Assembly (NCBI GenBank): GCA_029718625.1
Contig: CM056380.1
Location: 109,607,021 to 109,671,020, forward strand
DNA from: Synaphobranchus kaupii
Lineage: Eukaryota; Chordata; Actinopteri; Anguilliformes; Synaphobranchidae
DNA length: 64,000 nucleotides
Direction: 5' to 3'
Numbering within the stretch: position 1 is the first letter of the stretch; each line of letters opens with the position of its first letter. Under the pieces are notes generated by a model. That model ran no database searches. It saw only the letters and a program-made list of their open reading frames with translations, and had not been told where the DNA came from. Of this stretch, positions 1 to 61,900 are shown piece after piece. A program made the position numbers and the translations under genes.

Positions 1-41729
<41,729 letters not shown>

Positions 41730-41736
41730 GATTCGG

Positions 41737-44700
41737 CTGGAAGAGGGTATGGAGGCGGGAAAATAAGGGCGCAGTCATGGGCATCCAGGTGGTAGTTCTA
41801 GCAAAAGCTTTTTGTTTCCCCAAAAGTTCTTTTTTTTTTTTTTTTTTTTGTAGATTCAGGATACAACATATGACTTCATTTTTGCCCTTTGCTGAGAGAA
41901 CTGCAGGAAAAAAAACAGCAATCAGATGAAAGTGATGACCTGATTTATGTGCATACACGGTAAACAATATCTAACCTCTGTCGGCACAGCTGTATTGGGA
42001 ACTATTAAAACACATGCCCATAGTCTCAGGCTATACATTCCCTATAGATTTTGTGTTCTGACATACTGCACAATAGTTTATGAACACCTTAGAGCAATCA
42101 AGTACACAAAATATTTACTTTTTGTCAGTCAAATTAATTAAATATGAGACTTGTCACAAGCTTTAGTAGGCATAAATAAATAACACAGCACACATTTCGT
42201 TTGAAATAAAAAAAAAATTTTAAACAAAAAAAAAAAACGAAAATGGATCACATTTCCACAGGATGAATTTTTAAAATGCAAAACTAAATATTTGGGGAAG
42301 TAGGGCGTATCTGGACAGCATATGTCACATGTTGAGGAATCAATTATTTTATGTTGTAGTGCATCATATGGTACCATACAGTCAACTCAAATAAGCCAAG
42401 CTTACTTGATGTATTTGGCAGAACGTACAATTCATAAAAAGATAACTGAACCAAACGAATGCATGACCTTTATAGATAGTCGTGTTTCTTTAAGAAATGG
42501 AATGGCGATGGGCCGTGTAATTTGGGTAGTCACCTTCCGAAGTGACAACACCGAACACCCTGTCAGACGAAGAGACACACTACACCCTTTGCAATCACAA
42601 CACATCTTGGGTTCACGTAGCACAAGTGTTTATTAACTGCAAGCAGCTCTGTAATTTGCAAGCAACCACTTAATGTAAAATTTCAACGGATAAACGGACG
42701 TTACCGACGGTTTCTTCAGTTAGCTGGCTTGCTACTGCACTAGCTTGCTAGCTAGCAAGCGAACGGACGAAGCCTAGATCGATCGCTATAATGTTATTAA
42801 GGCATAAATACGCTTGCTATCTCGGCTGTCAGATAGGTACTGTGTCTGTCGTGGCCGACAGTGTGCTGGACACCAATGGTCTCTGTCTGTGCGCCAACTT
42901 GCTCATTGCTAGCCCGAGTTCATAACTTTCAGGGCTAGTTAATCAACTCCAGCCAGCTAACCGTTGTAGCAGTACCAATGGCTAACGTTATAGCCATTAC
43001 CCAATTTTCTCACTCACGAACTTGACCGGATCGGTTAAAGCTAATTACACTAATTTTATGTTTATAAGTTGTGCTATTTTATTGAAACTTTAACTTTAAA
43101 AGGCAGCTCAAATACTTTACATACCAGAACGACAGTTGCACTGTCTGAATCGCTAATAATACTCCACTCCTGCAAGTCCCTGCTGATCCGTGTATGTTTC
43201 CTTTGTAATATAGTTAACAGCACCACTGTAATACGGTAATACATTAAGGCAAACCTCGAAGCATCTGCAAATTAAGTGTTCTTTGCGATAGTAACACACT
43301 CATATAACTATAGATTTAAAAGCACCAATTAAAAGGTAATTCTCCTCAGAGAACGTTTACGTATGTCAGTCCATTCCAGGCTGCCCCTCTCCCAGACTCG
43401 ACCTACACAGTCTCCAGTCAGCTCGGCTCTTTAATGGAGGTTCGTTGGAAAGAAGAAAAACCAGGGATAGATTCTCATTAGTGCGGAAGAAGCAATGCTA
43501 TTGATGTCAAGTTCACAATAGCAACATTTGTCATAATTCCCCAAAGGAAAAAAATAATTCCCCTTGCTATACTATTGTAATTTACCTTATTGTACGTCGC
43601 TTTGGATAAAAGCGTCTGCCAAATTGATGTAACGTAATGTACTTTGAAACTGTGATTCCACTGCAACTAAAGCTAGTATGGATGAAGGTTCTTCTACATA
43701 GCTAATTAGGATAGGCTACATTTGGTAAGTAATAACAATATGACCTATGCACAAATAGAATACCATACAGATACCTGCTTCATTTATAAGTGATTTGGTT
43801 ATTTGAATATGTTCATTTGTTTTTTCTTATATCATATGCACAAAAAGTGAGGCTGCAACAGACAATTGTATTGATTTCCCCCCAAACATATGTTACATTA
43901 TTAATTTGCTTTACTGCCATGTGGCAGTTTGAATAAGTACTAGAAGCTCTCAGTTTGGTATAGAGCTTAAATGTGTTCACTTTCTGTAGCTTTTATATTA
44001 CTTCAGTTTCCATGTATGTTTGCAATTGACCCAGGCAGTTTTTGTATGCAATTAAGGATATAAATATTTTTTAGAAGTTTCTGAAGATCTGCCAGCCCTA
44101 CAAAAGTGTTTATAGGGGCATTCAGGAGTTTCTGGTCTAAAACAAGAAAATACACTTCAAGTAAATCCAGAGGATTTTGTACAGTGACATTATGCTTCCA
44201 GCTGCTGTGCATATGAACAGATTAATTTTGTTACATTTATTACTCACAACTATAAACATAAATTAGTTTTTAATATTGTGTTGATATTTCTTTCCTTGAG
44301 CGTAGTGGTCTCAGGTTGCATGTGTTGGAAACCGCTCCAACTGAAGATCAAACATACGTTTTTGAAGAATAATTGGATAACATACCCAGACGCACACGCA
44401 CACGCACACGCACACACACACAAAACAACCTCTGGGGGCATTGCCACTGTATAAGATACTTTTGTGTTTTTTGAGGCCACAAACAGACACACAAATGCTC
44501 TTATACCCCAATACATACAGGTCTGTCTTTATGTGAAATAACTCAGTGGGACAGTGGTGACTGAGACATCAGAACTGAATCTGCTTGCAACAGTCGTCTC
44601 CGGCATCCCCAAAGACACGTGGAGAAATCCAGTCTGTTCTCCTGAGTAGATAAAACTGGGCTTCTAACAGCACCTTGAAACCAACAATTAAGTTGCCGTC

Positions 44701-45009
44701 ATCAAAGACACTTTACGTCTGGTGGCTTCAAGGTGCCTGCTGAATTGTGAAGGGGCATTTTACATTGCCTGATGAACTTCAGCAGACTTACCCGAGACAA
44801 ATGAAAACAGCTGCGTCCTGCCCCTGCATATTCCTAGTCATATTTAGCTGATGACATGGCCCAGTACTAGAGTCAAGTCTGCCTTTGAACTGAATGCATT
44901 TAAACGCTGATAAATTTCAGGATAGAATTTCATCGCAATTGATACTTAATGGCGAGACCAATACCGATACCTACATACATGATCCCAATTTCCCGTCTAC
45001 TAGCAATCT
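41737..45009. other. tet1 5' region and tet1-rps24 intergenic DNA
   Basis: A non-coding first exon and promoter of tet1 should lie here. The CpG-richer 42.65-43.05 kb stretch is the best candidate, but no start can be fixed. A SINE/LINE tail (GTCGCTTTGGATAAAAGCGT) lies at about 43,596-43,640. Confidence 0.4.
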
Positions 45010-46442
45010 CTACACAAAATAGCCCATAATGACAAAGTGAAAACAGGTTTTTAGACATTTGTTCTAATTTATTAAAAATCTAAATGTAAAATATCGTATG
45101 TACACAAGTGTGCACACCCTTTGATATGACACCCAAAAGTGAGCTGAGGTGCATTTTGTTTCCACTGATACTGCTTGAGATGTTTCTACAACTTAATTGG
45201 AGTCCACCTGTGATAAATTCAATTGATTGGACATGATTGGGGATTGCCAACACCTGCCTATATAAGGTCCCACAGTTGACAGTGCATCTCAGAGCAAACT
45301 CCAAGCCATGGGGTCAAAGGAATTATCTGCAGACCTCAGAAACAGGATTGTGTCAAGGCATAGATCTGGAGAAGGGTACGGAAAAATCTCTGCAGCTTTA
45401 CAGGTCCCAAAGAGCACAGTGGCCACCATCATTCGTAAATGGAAGAAGTTTGGAACCACCAAGAATCTTCCTAGACCTGGCCGCCCGGCCAAACTGAGCA
45501 ATCGGGGAAGACGGGCCTTGGCCAGGGAGGTGAGCAGGAACCCGAGGGTCACTCTGACAGAGCTCCAGCGTATCCTTGTGGAGATGGGAGAACCTTTCAG
45601 AAGATCAACCATCCAGGCAGCACTCCACCAATCAGGCCTTTATGGTAGAGTGGCCAGACGGAAGCCCCTCCTTAGTAAAAGGCACATCACAGCCCGCTTG
45701 GAGTTTGCCAAAAGGCACCTAGAGGACTCTCAAACCATGAGAATCAAGATTCTCTGGTCTGATGAAACCAAAATTGAACTTTTTGGCCTGAATACCAAGC
45801 GTCACGTCTGGAGGAAACCAGGCACCGCTCATCACCTGGCTAATACCATTCCTACAGTTAAGCATGGCGGTGGCAGCATCATGATGTGGGGATGTTTTTC
45901 AGCAGCGGGAACGGGGCGACTAGTCCTGATAGAGGGAAAGATGAATGCAGCTAAATACACGAGATCCTTGAAGAAAACCTGCTCCAGAGCGCTCTGGACC
46001 TCAGACTGGGGCGAAGGTTTACCTTCCAACATGACAACGACCCGAAGCACACAGCCAAGAGAACAAAGGAGTGGCTTTGGAAAAAGTCTGTGCATGTCCT
46101 TGAGTGGCCCAGCCAGAGCCCAGACCTGAATCCAATTGAACATCTGTGGAAAGAGCTGAAAATGGCTGTGTACCGACGCTCCCCATCCAACCTGATGGAG
46201 CTTGCAAGGATATGCCAAGAGGAATGGGCAAAAATGTCCAGAAACAAGTGTGCCAAGCTCGTAGCTTCTTTCCCAAGACGCCTTGAAGCTGTAATCGCTG
46301 CCAAAGGTGCAGCAACCAAGTATTAGGCTAAGGGTGTGTACAGCTATGAAACCCCTAAATAACCTATTTTTGTCAATAAAATAAAATTGCATATTTTCTA
46401 AAAACCTGTTTTCACTTCGTCATTATTGGCTATTGTGTGTAG
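45010..46442 (+). mobile_element. Tc1/mariner transposon, nearly intact
   Basis: The 1.43-kb element has TIRs of about 45 bp starting CTACACAAAATAGCCCATAA (left) and ending ATTGGCTATTGTGTGTAG (right). It carries one transposase gene. Length and layout match full-size fish Tc1 elements. Confidence 0.93.
45308..46326 (+). pseudogene. Tc1 transposase with one frame shift
   Basis: DD34E transposase of about 339 residues. The N-terminal paired-type helix-turn-helix (IVSRHRSGEGYGKISAALQV, STVATIIRKWKKFGT) is followed by the GRP(AK)KL linker. The catalytic residues are seen in LWSDETKIELFG, then [11 protein letters not shown] and [11 protein letters not shown]. One frame shift at about 45,955-45,960 (AAATACAC|GAG) separates the first Asp from the second; otherwise both parts read cleanly to the stop at 46,326. 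This implies fairly recent activity. Confidence 0.93.
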
Positions 46443-47932
46443 ATGTTTGAGGCAAGAAATGAACTCAATCTATTGTAGTATAAGTCTGTAACGTAATAAA
46501 ACGTGGAGAAGGTGAAAGGCGTGTGCAGACTTTCCGGCTTGACTATACAAGTATATGGGATGATTGTACACATTTTTTCTGTAATAGAATGTCTTTTTCT
46601 TCTTGAACATACAAGTTATTGCATTCTGCTGTTGTTACATAGTAACTAATAGATAATTTGAGCTCAATCCAAGAGTAATAAGATTGAAAAACCTCAATAA
46701 AACTGAAAAAGTAACCTTTGATCACAAGTGCCTTCAATAGTAACAGCATCATTTCTAAGGATATTCATGCATAACATGGGTATATAATGGACTATATTTT
46801 AAACAATTGAAAGAATCCTGATTTGCTGAAAACAACCAAAATGAATAGTAAAAATAAATTTCACTTTTTCTTCAACAAAGTCCCCTGCCTTTCATGTACA
46901 TTTTACCCCAGCTATTTGTTTTACCTGTATACTCCATATTCATCTACAATCTGATGCTTTTTTTTGCCAGCTTCCCCCTCACTATGTCTGACTCAAACTG
47001 TTGCGTTTGTGTTTTTTGTGTCTAAGTTGTGGTCTATTAAATTCCTTGTCCTGGGAAAAGTTGCAAGATGTGAAAAATAAATGAACTCTCTCACGATGCA
47101 GTGCACCAGTACAATATTATTTTACTTTTCCATTGGTCTTTACATTGTCTGTGTGAACATACTTCACTTCCCCTCCGCAGCTATCCATAACGAGTAATTA
47201 TATTAGTGTGCACTGTTGAACACCTCATAATTAGCCCTAATTGTACAATTAGAAAAAAGGTATCTGCTGATTTCCACGTGATTGCATTTTGAGTACCAGC
47301 AGGGACATCTACAGGATAACTGCTGAAATTCAACGTGATGGCCCATAATAACACATGTTCAATTATTTCTTTGGGCCTTAAATATATGCAGGTAGAGGTT
47401 TTCATCAAGAAGTAAGCACTTATTTGCACTTAAGCAATGCCCTTAAGAATTACAAAGCCACAACTGCCTGTCAACAACATCAATCAATGCAATGATCAAA
47501 TGTCCTTAATTTTTGCTTGTTTTATGGAAGTTTTTCTCTATACTGCTTCAAATGCATAATTTTGTAGTTCTTGCTTATATCATGTATCATGTGTCATGTT
47601 TAATACTCTTCAAATTAATTTGACAGCAAATGAAAATTTGACAGCAAATGAAAGTTTGCCCACTGTAAATGTTGCCACTGAACGAAACTTGGGTTTTAAC
47701 ATTTATTTGTAGAAAAAGGCAACAAAAAAATAATACAAAAACATTGTTGTATATACTCATGTAATATAAGGACAAAAGCATTTATAATGGTGTTGGAACG
47801 TATTGTAGGAAAATGTAAGAAAGGCTGATTAACGTTATGTAAAAGACTAGTATAATGCATGGGCTTGCGTGAATCTTTTCAATCAGGCAAATAATACGGC
47901 ATTCGTTCAGGCATCTTATTGGCCATCAAGGG
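46443..47932. other. intergenic upstream of rps24
   Basis: AT-rich, no coding seen. Confidence 0.55.
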
Positions 47933-47951
47933 GTCCTTCTTTCTTTTTCAC
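47933..47951 (+). promoter_or_regulatory. rps24: rps24 core promoter / TOP-like pyrimidine tract
   Basis: A run CCTTCTTTCTTTTTC lies 25-40 bp before the ATG, as expected for the transcription start and 5' terminal oligopyrimidine tract of ribosomal protein genes. An ATTGG (inverted CCAAT) lies at about 47,919. The exact start base cannot be fixed from sequence. Confidence 0.6.
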
Positions 47952-47974
47952 GTCCGAGTGAGGCAGCTGCCAAG

Positions 47975-54667
<6,693 letters not shown>

Positions 54668-54670
<3 letters not shown>

Positions 54671-54755
54671 GACCGGACGGACATTCAGGGAACGGGTTCC
54701 TGCTCACGGTGTTCTTGTACATTGTCATCAAATAAAAACTGTAAAGACAATTTTT
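54668..54755 (+). other. rps24: rps24 last exon: stop codon, 3' UTR and poly(A) signal
   Basis: After TTTTGCAG the exon begins TGA, which stops the frame directly after the exon-4 lysines. AATAAA lies at 54731-54736, so cleavage is expected near 54,750. Confidence 0.85.
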
Positions 54756-55235
54756 GAATACTGTCATTTCTTTCTATAAACTAAGTGCCAAATGGGTTTG
54801 TATGCGTTAAACCCACCAATAGCGTTTCCAAGCAGATCCCCATGTCTCCAATACTTAGGATTGTGTGCAGTTGCACCTGTATAACTACAAGCCAATTGAT
54901 CAAATGTTATGTTAATGTTTTGTACAGAGTAACATTTGTCATCAAACCAATTTTAGTATAGTTTAGAAACAGATTTAGCTTACAGTGGCACTCAGTAGTG
55001 ATACCCCACTGTATCCTACTGTAAATACAGTGCATGAGACATTATTGAATGTGACGATTTTAAATTTCTTCACTGGTAAAATTTCAGCCATCCCTTTTCA
55101 TGGAAATCAAGACCAGCCTTCTAACATCAGAAATTTACCCCGAGAACAACATCTAACCGATTAACGTGCTAACAGGTGTGTTTCTGAGAATCTGGGTAAC
55201 CATCCATGAAGAAAAACATTGTTATATAGGCATAT

Positions 55236-55401
55236 AGGTGTAAAATCCAGGGGTCAGAAAGTAAAAGTCCTGCCACGTGTGTCTTCCATCCACACACTGT
55301 CCGCTGATTTCACTAATTAGTTCTACCACCTGGCTGAAGAATTGTGCCAATTAACAAATACAGGGGAGGATTTTTACTTTCTGAACCTGGATTTTACACC
55401 T
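55236..55401. mobile_element. TIR element (MITE), family E, copy 2
   Basis: Ends AGGTGTAAAATCCAGGGGTC and GAACCTGGATTTTACACCT, with the same interior as 34,824-35,009. It lies between the convergent 3' ends of rps24 and gcfc2. Confidence 0.87.
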
Positions 55402-55881
55402 CCTATATAGGCTAAGCAATTGTCAGTGTATTTATAATTGCAACCTCCATTTGTGCCAGATGGCATAAGTAATGCCTTCATCTATAGCAAATGCTCAAAC
55501 TTTTCCTGGGATGTTGGAATGTTATTACCACTAGTCACGGCAATGGGATTGTATCCGTAGGTTTACCTCAGCTGTTACCATGGATACAATGTGAATGGCA
55601 TAACTGAAGAGGGACTCAGTCTCCTTTGAGTTCCAATTGATGATCTATAAAAATGTTGATCGCTAAAGTGTATGTCCAGCTCCTAAGTTGCCTTTACCAT
55701 TCTGTTTGATTGCGTGAGAAATAATTTCAAGAAAACATTGTTAGACGTCAAGTTAAGTACAAAAATGCTAAATTTATGGGTGTAGAAAATTTAATTGTCA
55801 CCGTAAATTTAGGTTTTATACAAAAGAACAAAGTAATACATCCAGTCATACACACAAACCTACCTACCAAAAGCTGAGTCC

Positions 55882-55978
55882 TTAAAATCCCTCAAAGTGG
55901 TAATTTTCAACTATCTCTGTAACACTGTCCAGCTCTTTCATGTTTCTCAGAAGAGTCAATAGATCCGTCACGATATCC
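55882..55978 (-). CDS. gcfc2: gcfc2 last coding exon
   Basis: 97 bp encoding [20 protein letters not shown] then [11 protein letters not shown] and TAA at 55884-55882. No clear AATAAA was picked out just downstream; the 3' UTR lies in the convergent space with rps24. Confidence 0.9.
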
Positions 55979-58900
55979 CTACAAGACAAAAAGCATTTTA
56001 GCGTCTCGATATTGTGCGCTTGCTAAGAAAGCCCTAAGACACGGGTGTCAAACTCCAGTCCTGGAGGGCCGCGGGTATCTGCTGGTTTTTTCGGGGTGCT
56101 CTCGACACCAGTGGTTCTTCTGAGCCATTGATTGCCGAAATAATCCACACGCCTTGTCCTAAAGGCCTTAATTAGCAGCTGATCGAAAGGAAACCACAAA
56201 AACCCGCAGACACTGCGGCCCCCTGAGAATGTAAGTTTACACCCCTGCCCCAAGAGATGATGGACCCCATTACCTTATGGTGCTGGTGTTTGGGCTCTTT
56301 TTGCACAGTGTGTGTGCAGTCTGAAGCAGGTGCTTGCTGAAGGTTTGAAGTTCGGGAATGGACGGACTGTCGTTCACATCTTCAAACCAGGACTTTGGAA
56401 AACACGCAGCAACCTAATTTAGAGAAGGGCACACCGGGTTGACAACTAAGAAACTATCTTTCAATAGATTATATAAACCAGTCTGCAAGTTCCAACATTT
56501 AGGGGTGGATTTACTGAGATCTTCAGTGTGTGTAAAACCTTTTAGTACACGCAAAACCAAGAACATGGCAAATGATTTTTCATGGTATTTGTTTTGCGCT
56601 AATATCTTAGTAAAAAGAGCCGTTAGTGAAATAATTTAAAAACCTTTTTGCATTTCTCCACGGAGTGCTTTTCGCAGGGTGCGTTCCGTAGAGTAATCAT
56701 GAGGTAGCGGCTCAGGAGCTTGTTCAGTCCCAGTTCTATCAACACGTCCTCAGGAACCAGACCGTGCCAAAGTGTGATGTTGTGCAGAAGCTACAAAACA
56801 GACAAAAAGCACATTTTTTAAAAATGACTCGCGTACGCAATGCGTGTGGCTGTTAAAAACACAATTAAGGTGTCGTACCTTTACAGCAGAATAGAACTGC
56901 CTGTCTTGAAACTGAAATTGTGGGGAACATGTGTCATCTAAAAACCTGTATATTTTTAAAAAAAAAGATCAGTTATAAGAATTTCTGGAACACCAAAGCT
57001 AATATGACAATCAGCTTATGCAATCATGCACTCATGTCGCCCCATCACTAATTCAGGATTTTCCCAATACATCAGAGTAGAAAAAGTATAAATAGAAAAG
57101 TGCTTCAGTTAGCTGTCCATTAAAATGCTTTTCTTATTTACACTGACATCTCCAATCCCGCTCGATTTTGGACTACGTACGTGTGCTCATACTACGTACG
57201 TGTGCTTAGCCCCTGCTAAGACACATGGATGCATGCGAGACTTAATAAAAAGCATAATTAAATAAGTCACTTTAAGCACGTCACATGCAATGTCAGTGGT
57301 CTCAAATGCACAATAGTAAACTGTATAAGAAACTGTTTTAAAGCGCATCGTAAAGGTCTTACTTTTTTGGGTAAAGAGGGATAAAGACATCTACATCCAC
57401 AGCGCTCCTCATTCGATCTATAACGGCTTCCAGAAGAGCCTGGGTAAGAACAGAAACAAGGTCTGTTAGTGAGAGCAAACCAGGAAAACCAGGAAAACCC
57501 CCCCCCCCCCCCCACACACAGCTCACTGAAGCACAAACACGTACACCTGCCCGTACCTTGACAGGTTTGCTCTTTTCGTCACGGAAGACCAGGTAATCAT
57601 CCCAGAGGCTTCGCCAAAGACTGGCCAGGCAGTGAGACTGTCCCGTGGACAGAGGGTCCCACACCAGCTCCACGAAACCTGGAGGGTGACATTAGGTATC
57701 AAACATGGAATGTGCAGGTGTGGTGGGGTAAAGGGTTTGGGTTATCATTCTCAGCTCTAACACAGGGTTAAGAGTTTGCCTGGCTGTAGATCAGGAGTTT
57801 AAATACACTGCCTGGCCAAAAAAAAAGTCGCCGTTGCACCCGTCATGCATAGTGCCCACTGTACAAGCCTCTGGAGGCAGTGTTATGATCTGGGGTTGCT
57901 TCAATTGGTCAGGTCTAGGCTCAGCAACATTATGCAGCAATAAAATGAAGTCAGCGAAGTACCTGAATGTACTGAATGACCAGGTTATCCCATCAATGGG
58001 CTTATTCCAGGACGACAATGCCAAGATTAATCGGGCTCAAAATTGTGAGAGTGGTTCAGGGAGCATGAGGAATCATTTTCACACATGAATTGGCCACCTA
58101 GTCCTGACCTTAACCCCATTGAAAGTCTTTGGGATGTGCTGGAGAAGACTTTACGGAGTGGTTCGACTCTCCCATCGTCAATACAAGATCTCGGCCAAAA
58201 ATTAATGTAACTCTGGACGGAAATAAATGTTGTGACGTTGCATAAGGTTGTCGAAACAATGCCACGACAAATGTGCACCGTAATCAAAACTAAAGGCGGT
58301 CCAACAAAATATTAGTGTGCGACTTTTTTTTTGGCCAGACAGTGTATGTTCCAGTAGTGAGCCATCTTACACTGACCTGTAAATTCAATGCATTTAAATG
58401 CATTCATTTTTTATTGTGTCTGCTGCTCAGTCTTTTTGTTTTTGAAAGCGATTTGAGTGCACTATGAAAATTGCTGAATTAAATTACAACAAACATATAG
58501 CTAGTCACAACAATCGGCAGGCACAAGGAACAATATTCAATATTAGTCTGAAAGACGGCTAAGTGGTAAAAGCTGGCTAATTTAATTCTTGTCTGCAGAG
58601 CAGCCTTATTATTATTTTCACAGTGAGGGGTAAGGTGTGCCTCAAACACAGGCAGCTTTTCAAACTTTCCATAAGTAGACCTTTCTGGGCCATTAACCCT
58701 GGAACAGTAACACCCCCCACACTGAAGTACACATTTAGGAAACTGTTGCAGAGATTAACATGAAATAGTAGGGCTAGGGTTAGTAGGCTCCATGGAAAAG
58801 GTGGCAGTCAGACCAGAGGTGGTGGTCATGTACAGAACATTATAAACACTTAAAGGTTGTATCAGCGATTTTGGGTGGAAACATAAATGATCACATTCAT

Positions 58901-61900
58901 CTGATTTTTCCTCACGATCCGCTAGCTGCCTGCCCCATAAGCAGGCCGTCAAAAAACCGCGTCTCTGTAGGCAGCCTATGCTCTGAGATCGTACACAAAA
59001 ACAAATGGTACTACCAACCACTCAAAACCAAAATAAACAGTATTCCAACCAATCACAATGATCTGCACAAACGCTAATACTCTTATCTCGCTGAAATCTT
59101 GACGGATTTACAAACGGTTTGGTTTCTTACAAACGTTATTAACGTGGTTATAATTCTGGATGCTTGAACACTATTTTTTAAAACATAACATAATTATTCA
59201 TAAGTATGTTTGTTTGGGATTTCGCTTCAGAAGTGACGTCACCCAAAATCGCTGATACAACCTTTAAAGGCCCACTCGCATGGGCATTCTCTTCCTGGTT
59301 TTAGTATCTGAAAATGCCCACAAAACGTTAGGAAAGAGCAGTGATGTAGGTTTAAAAAAAACTCAAAAAACAAACCCACTCCCCTAGGCATATTCGGCGG
59401 GCTCAAGTTTATGTTTCGCAACGTCATCCGATAATTATTCAAAAACATACGTCACGTGGGAAATCGTTTTACTAAGAGCTTGGAAAATCAGCATTTAAAC
59501 CCTAAAATATGCATACTTTGAATAAAATAGCAATTTTTTTTACTTGAACCAGTATGGAACACTATTGAAAAGCTCCAGGATGATATGAAAAGCTCAAAAA
59601 CTATGGGAGTGGGCCTTAAACTGTGCTGCACAGTAAGCAGCAAGTCCCAGGAGGCTGATATAGCCCAAGAATTACCCTACCACTGTCAAAAAACTATTTG
59701 TCTAAATAATAAATGCATGGCTGAACAGTGTCTGTAAACGCATAGCGCCTCACCTTGGATTTTTGGCACAACGGTCTTCTCAATGATAGCCGCCAGGATT
59801 GAATTATCTGGGTTCTCCACCTCCTTGGATCCCCGTTTCTGACAGAACTGCTGTACGGCAGTATACCACGGGAAGGCCTCGATGTCCTCGCTGTCAGTCT
59901 GAACATAAAAATGTCAACGTTGTAACTAATAATCATTATTAAATTAAATATGTATTATTAATGTCATCATTAAAATACTGCCTTTCACTTGCCATCTCGT
60001 GTAAGCTAATTTCCTTCAAAACCACGAAAGAAACATTTGTCTTTTGAATAGGCAACTTGTGCATAGTTTTGCCATTTGTTTCAAGAGACAAGTGAAGATT
60101 AATGCCAGACTGATCAAACCCCACTTTATCCTGAGATCAGTCTTACTGGGAGGTCTCCTACCCAACCCAAGGCCATACGCTACATGTCAGGTTTGGCTTT
60201 GGTAAGGGTCAAGCAGCATTATTGCAGCATCAATTCCTCAGGCTTGGTTTGGGTCAGGTGAGCCACTGCTGTGGAATGAAACTCTTTGCTACCTCAGCCC
60301 ACATATTTTATTGCACCGCTGGTGGGCGTGGCCAAAAGACTGGTCTCATCTAACCATAACATCTGGCTCAAAATTTGAATACTGAACCTCAGTCAGACCA
60401 AAATTTAGCTTTTTGGACATACACACATGCTGATGGAAAGGAAGCTCAAACTTGGCTGTTGCAAACTCCCAGCAAGACAATGATCGCAAGCATAACTCAA
60501 AACCAACCAAGAAACAACTAACCGACAACAAAATTACTGTTTAGTAATGGCCATCTCCGGGGAAGAGTTTCTGGCTTATGTATGGAAGAATGGTCCAGTT
60601 AAACCACAACATTTTCTCTGAGCAATTGTGTTAGTGTTAAAGAACATTTATGGTACAATCACTTAGCAGACACTATTATCCAGAGTGATTTAAATAAGTG
60701 GAGAACATCTGTGTTAGTCTCAGAAATACAAAAGTGAAATATCACAAAAAGGGAAAATAATATAACATAATATAACTTTTTTTATTTTTTATTCCCGAGA
60801 GTAACACTGATATTCTCCACGTCTGCATGTCCCTCTGAACAAGAGTCTGCTAAGTGACTGTAATGTAAGGTAATACAATGCAACAAATAGAAAGATAGGT
60901 ACACTTAAGGGGTCCCAGCCGATGAGCTGATGTCTGATAAGAGGGGCGAGGAGTTTGGGGAGACAGAGGCCGATGTACGCGTTGTCGTATGACTCCGCGA
61001 ACGAGACTCTCCATTCGTCAAACTTCGAGAGGATGTTCTTCACGTCTGAGAAGTCTTCATGGACGTCCGCAAAGATATTCTCCGCTTCCCTCATGATCTC
61101 ATCTGAGACAGAACACATGATTGAACCAGTGTCATTACAAACTGGTAATATCCTATTAGCAGGCAGCTAGCATGTGTGCGCATTAGCAGGCAGCTAGCAT
61201 GTGTGCGCATTCCAGGCAGCTAGCATGTGTGCGCATTCCAGGCAGCTAGCATGTGTGCGCATTAGCAAGAAGCTATCACCTGCACACATTAGCAAGAAGC
61301 TAGCACGTGTGCGCATTAGCAAGAAGCTAGCATGTGTGCGCATTAGCAAGAAGCTAGCATGTGTGCGTATTAGCAGGAAGCTAGCATGTGTGCGCATCAG
61401 CAGGCAGCTAGCATGTGTGTGCATTAGCAGGCAGCTAGCATGTGTGCGCATTAGCAGGCAGCTAACATGTGTGTGCATTAGCAGAAAGCTAGCATGTGTG
61501 TGCATTAGCAGGCAGCTAGCACGTGTGTGCATTAGCAGAAAGCTAGCATGTGTGTGCATTAGCAGGCAGCTAGCATGTGTGCGCATTAGCAGGCAGCTAG
61601 CATGTGTCCGCATTAGCAGGCAGCTAGCATGTGTGTGCATTAGCAGGCAGCTAGCACGTGTGTGCATTAGCAGAAAGCTAGCATGTGTGTGCATTAGCAG
61701 GCAGCTAGCATGTGTGCGCATTAGCAGGCAGCTAGCATGTGTGCGCATTAGCAGGCAGCTAGCATGTGTGCGCATTAGCAGGCAGCTAGCATGTGTGCGC
61801 ATTAGCAGGCAGCTAGCATGTGTGCGCATTAGCAGGCAGCTAGCATGTGTGTGTGCATTAGCAGGCAGCTAGCATGTGTGCGCATTAGCAGGAAGCTTGC

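Noticed and set aside
45832..46392. 186-codon minus frame over the Tc1 element
   Set aside because: Antisense shadow of the transposase gene.
61194..61872. 211- and 223-codon frames on both strands
   Set aside because: Artefact of the 27-bp repeat inside a gcfc2 intron.
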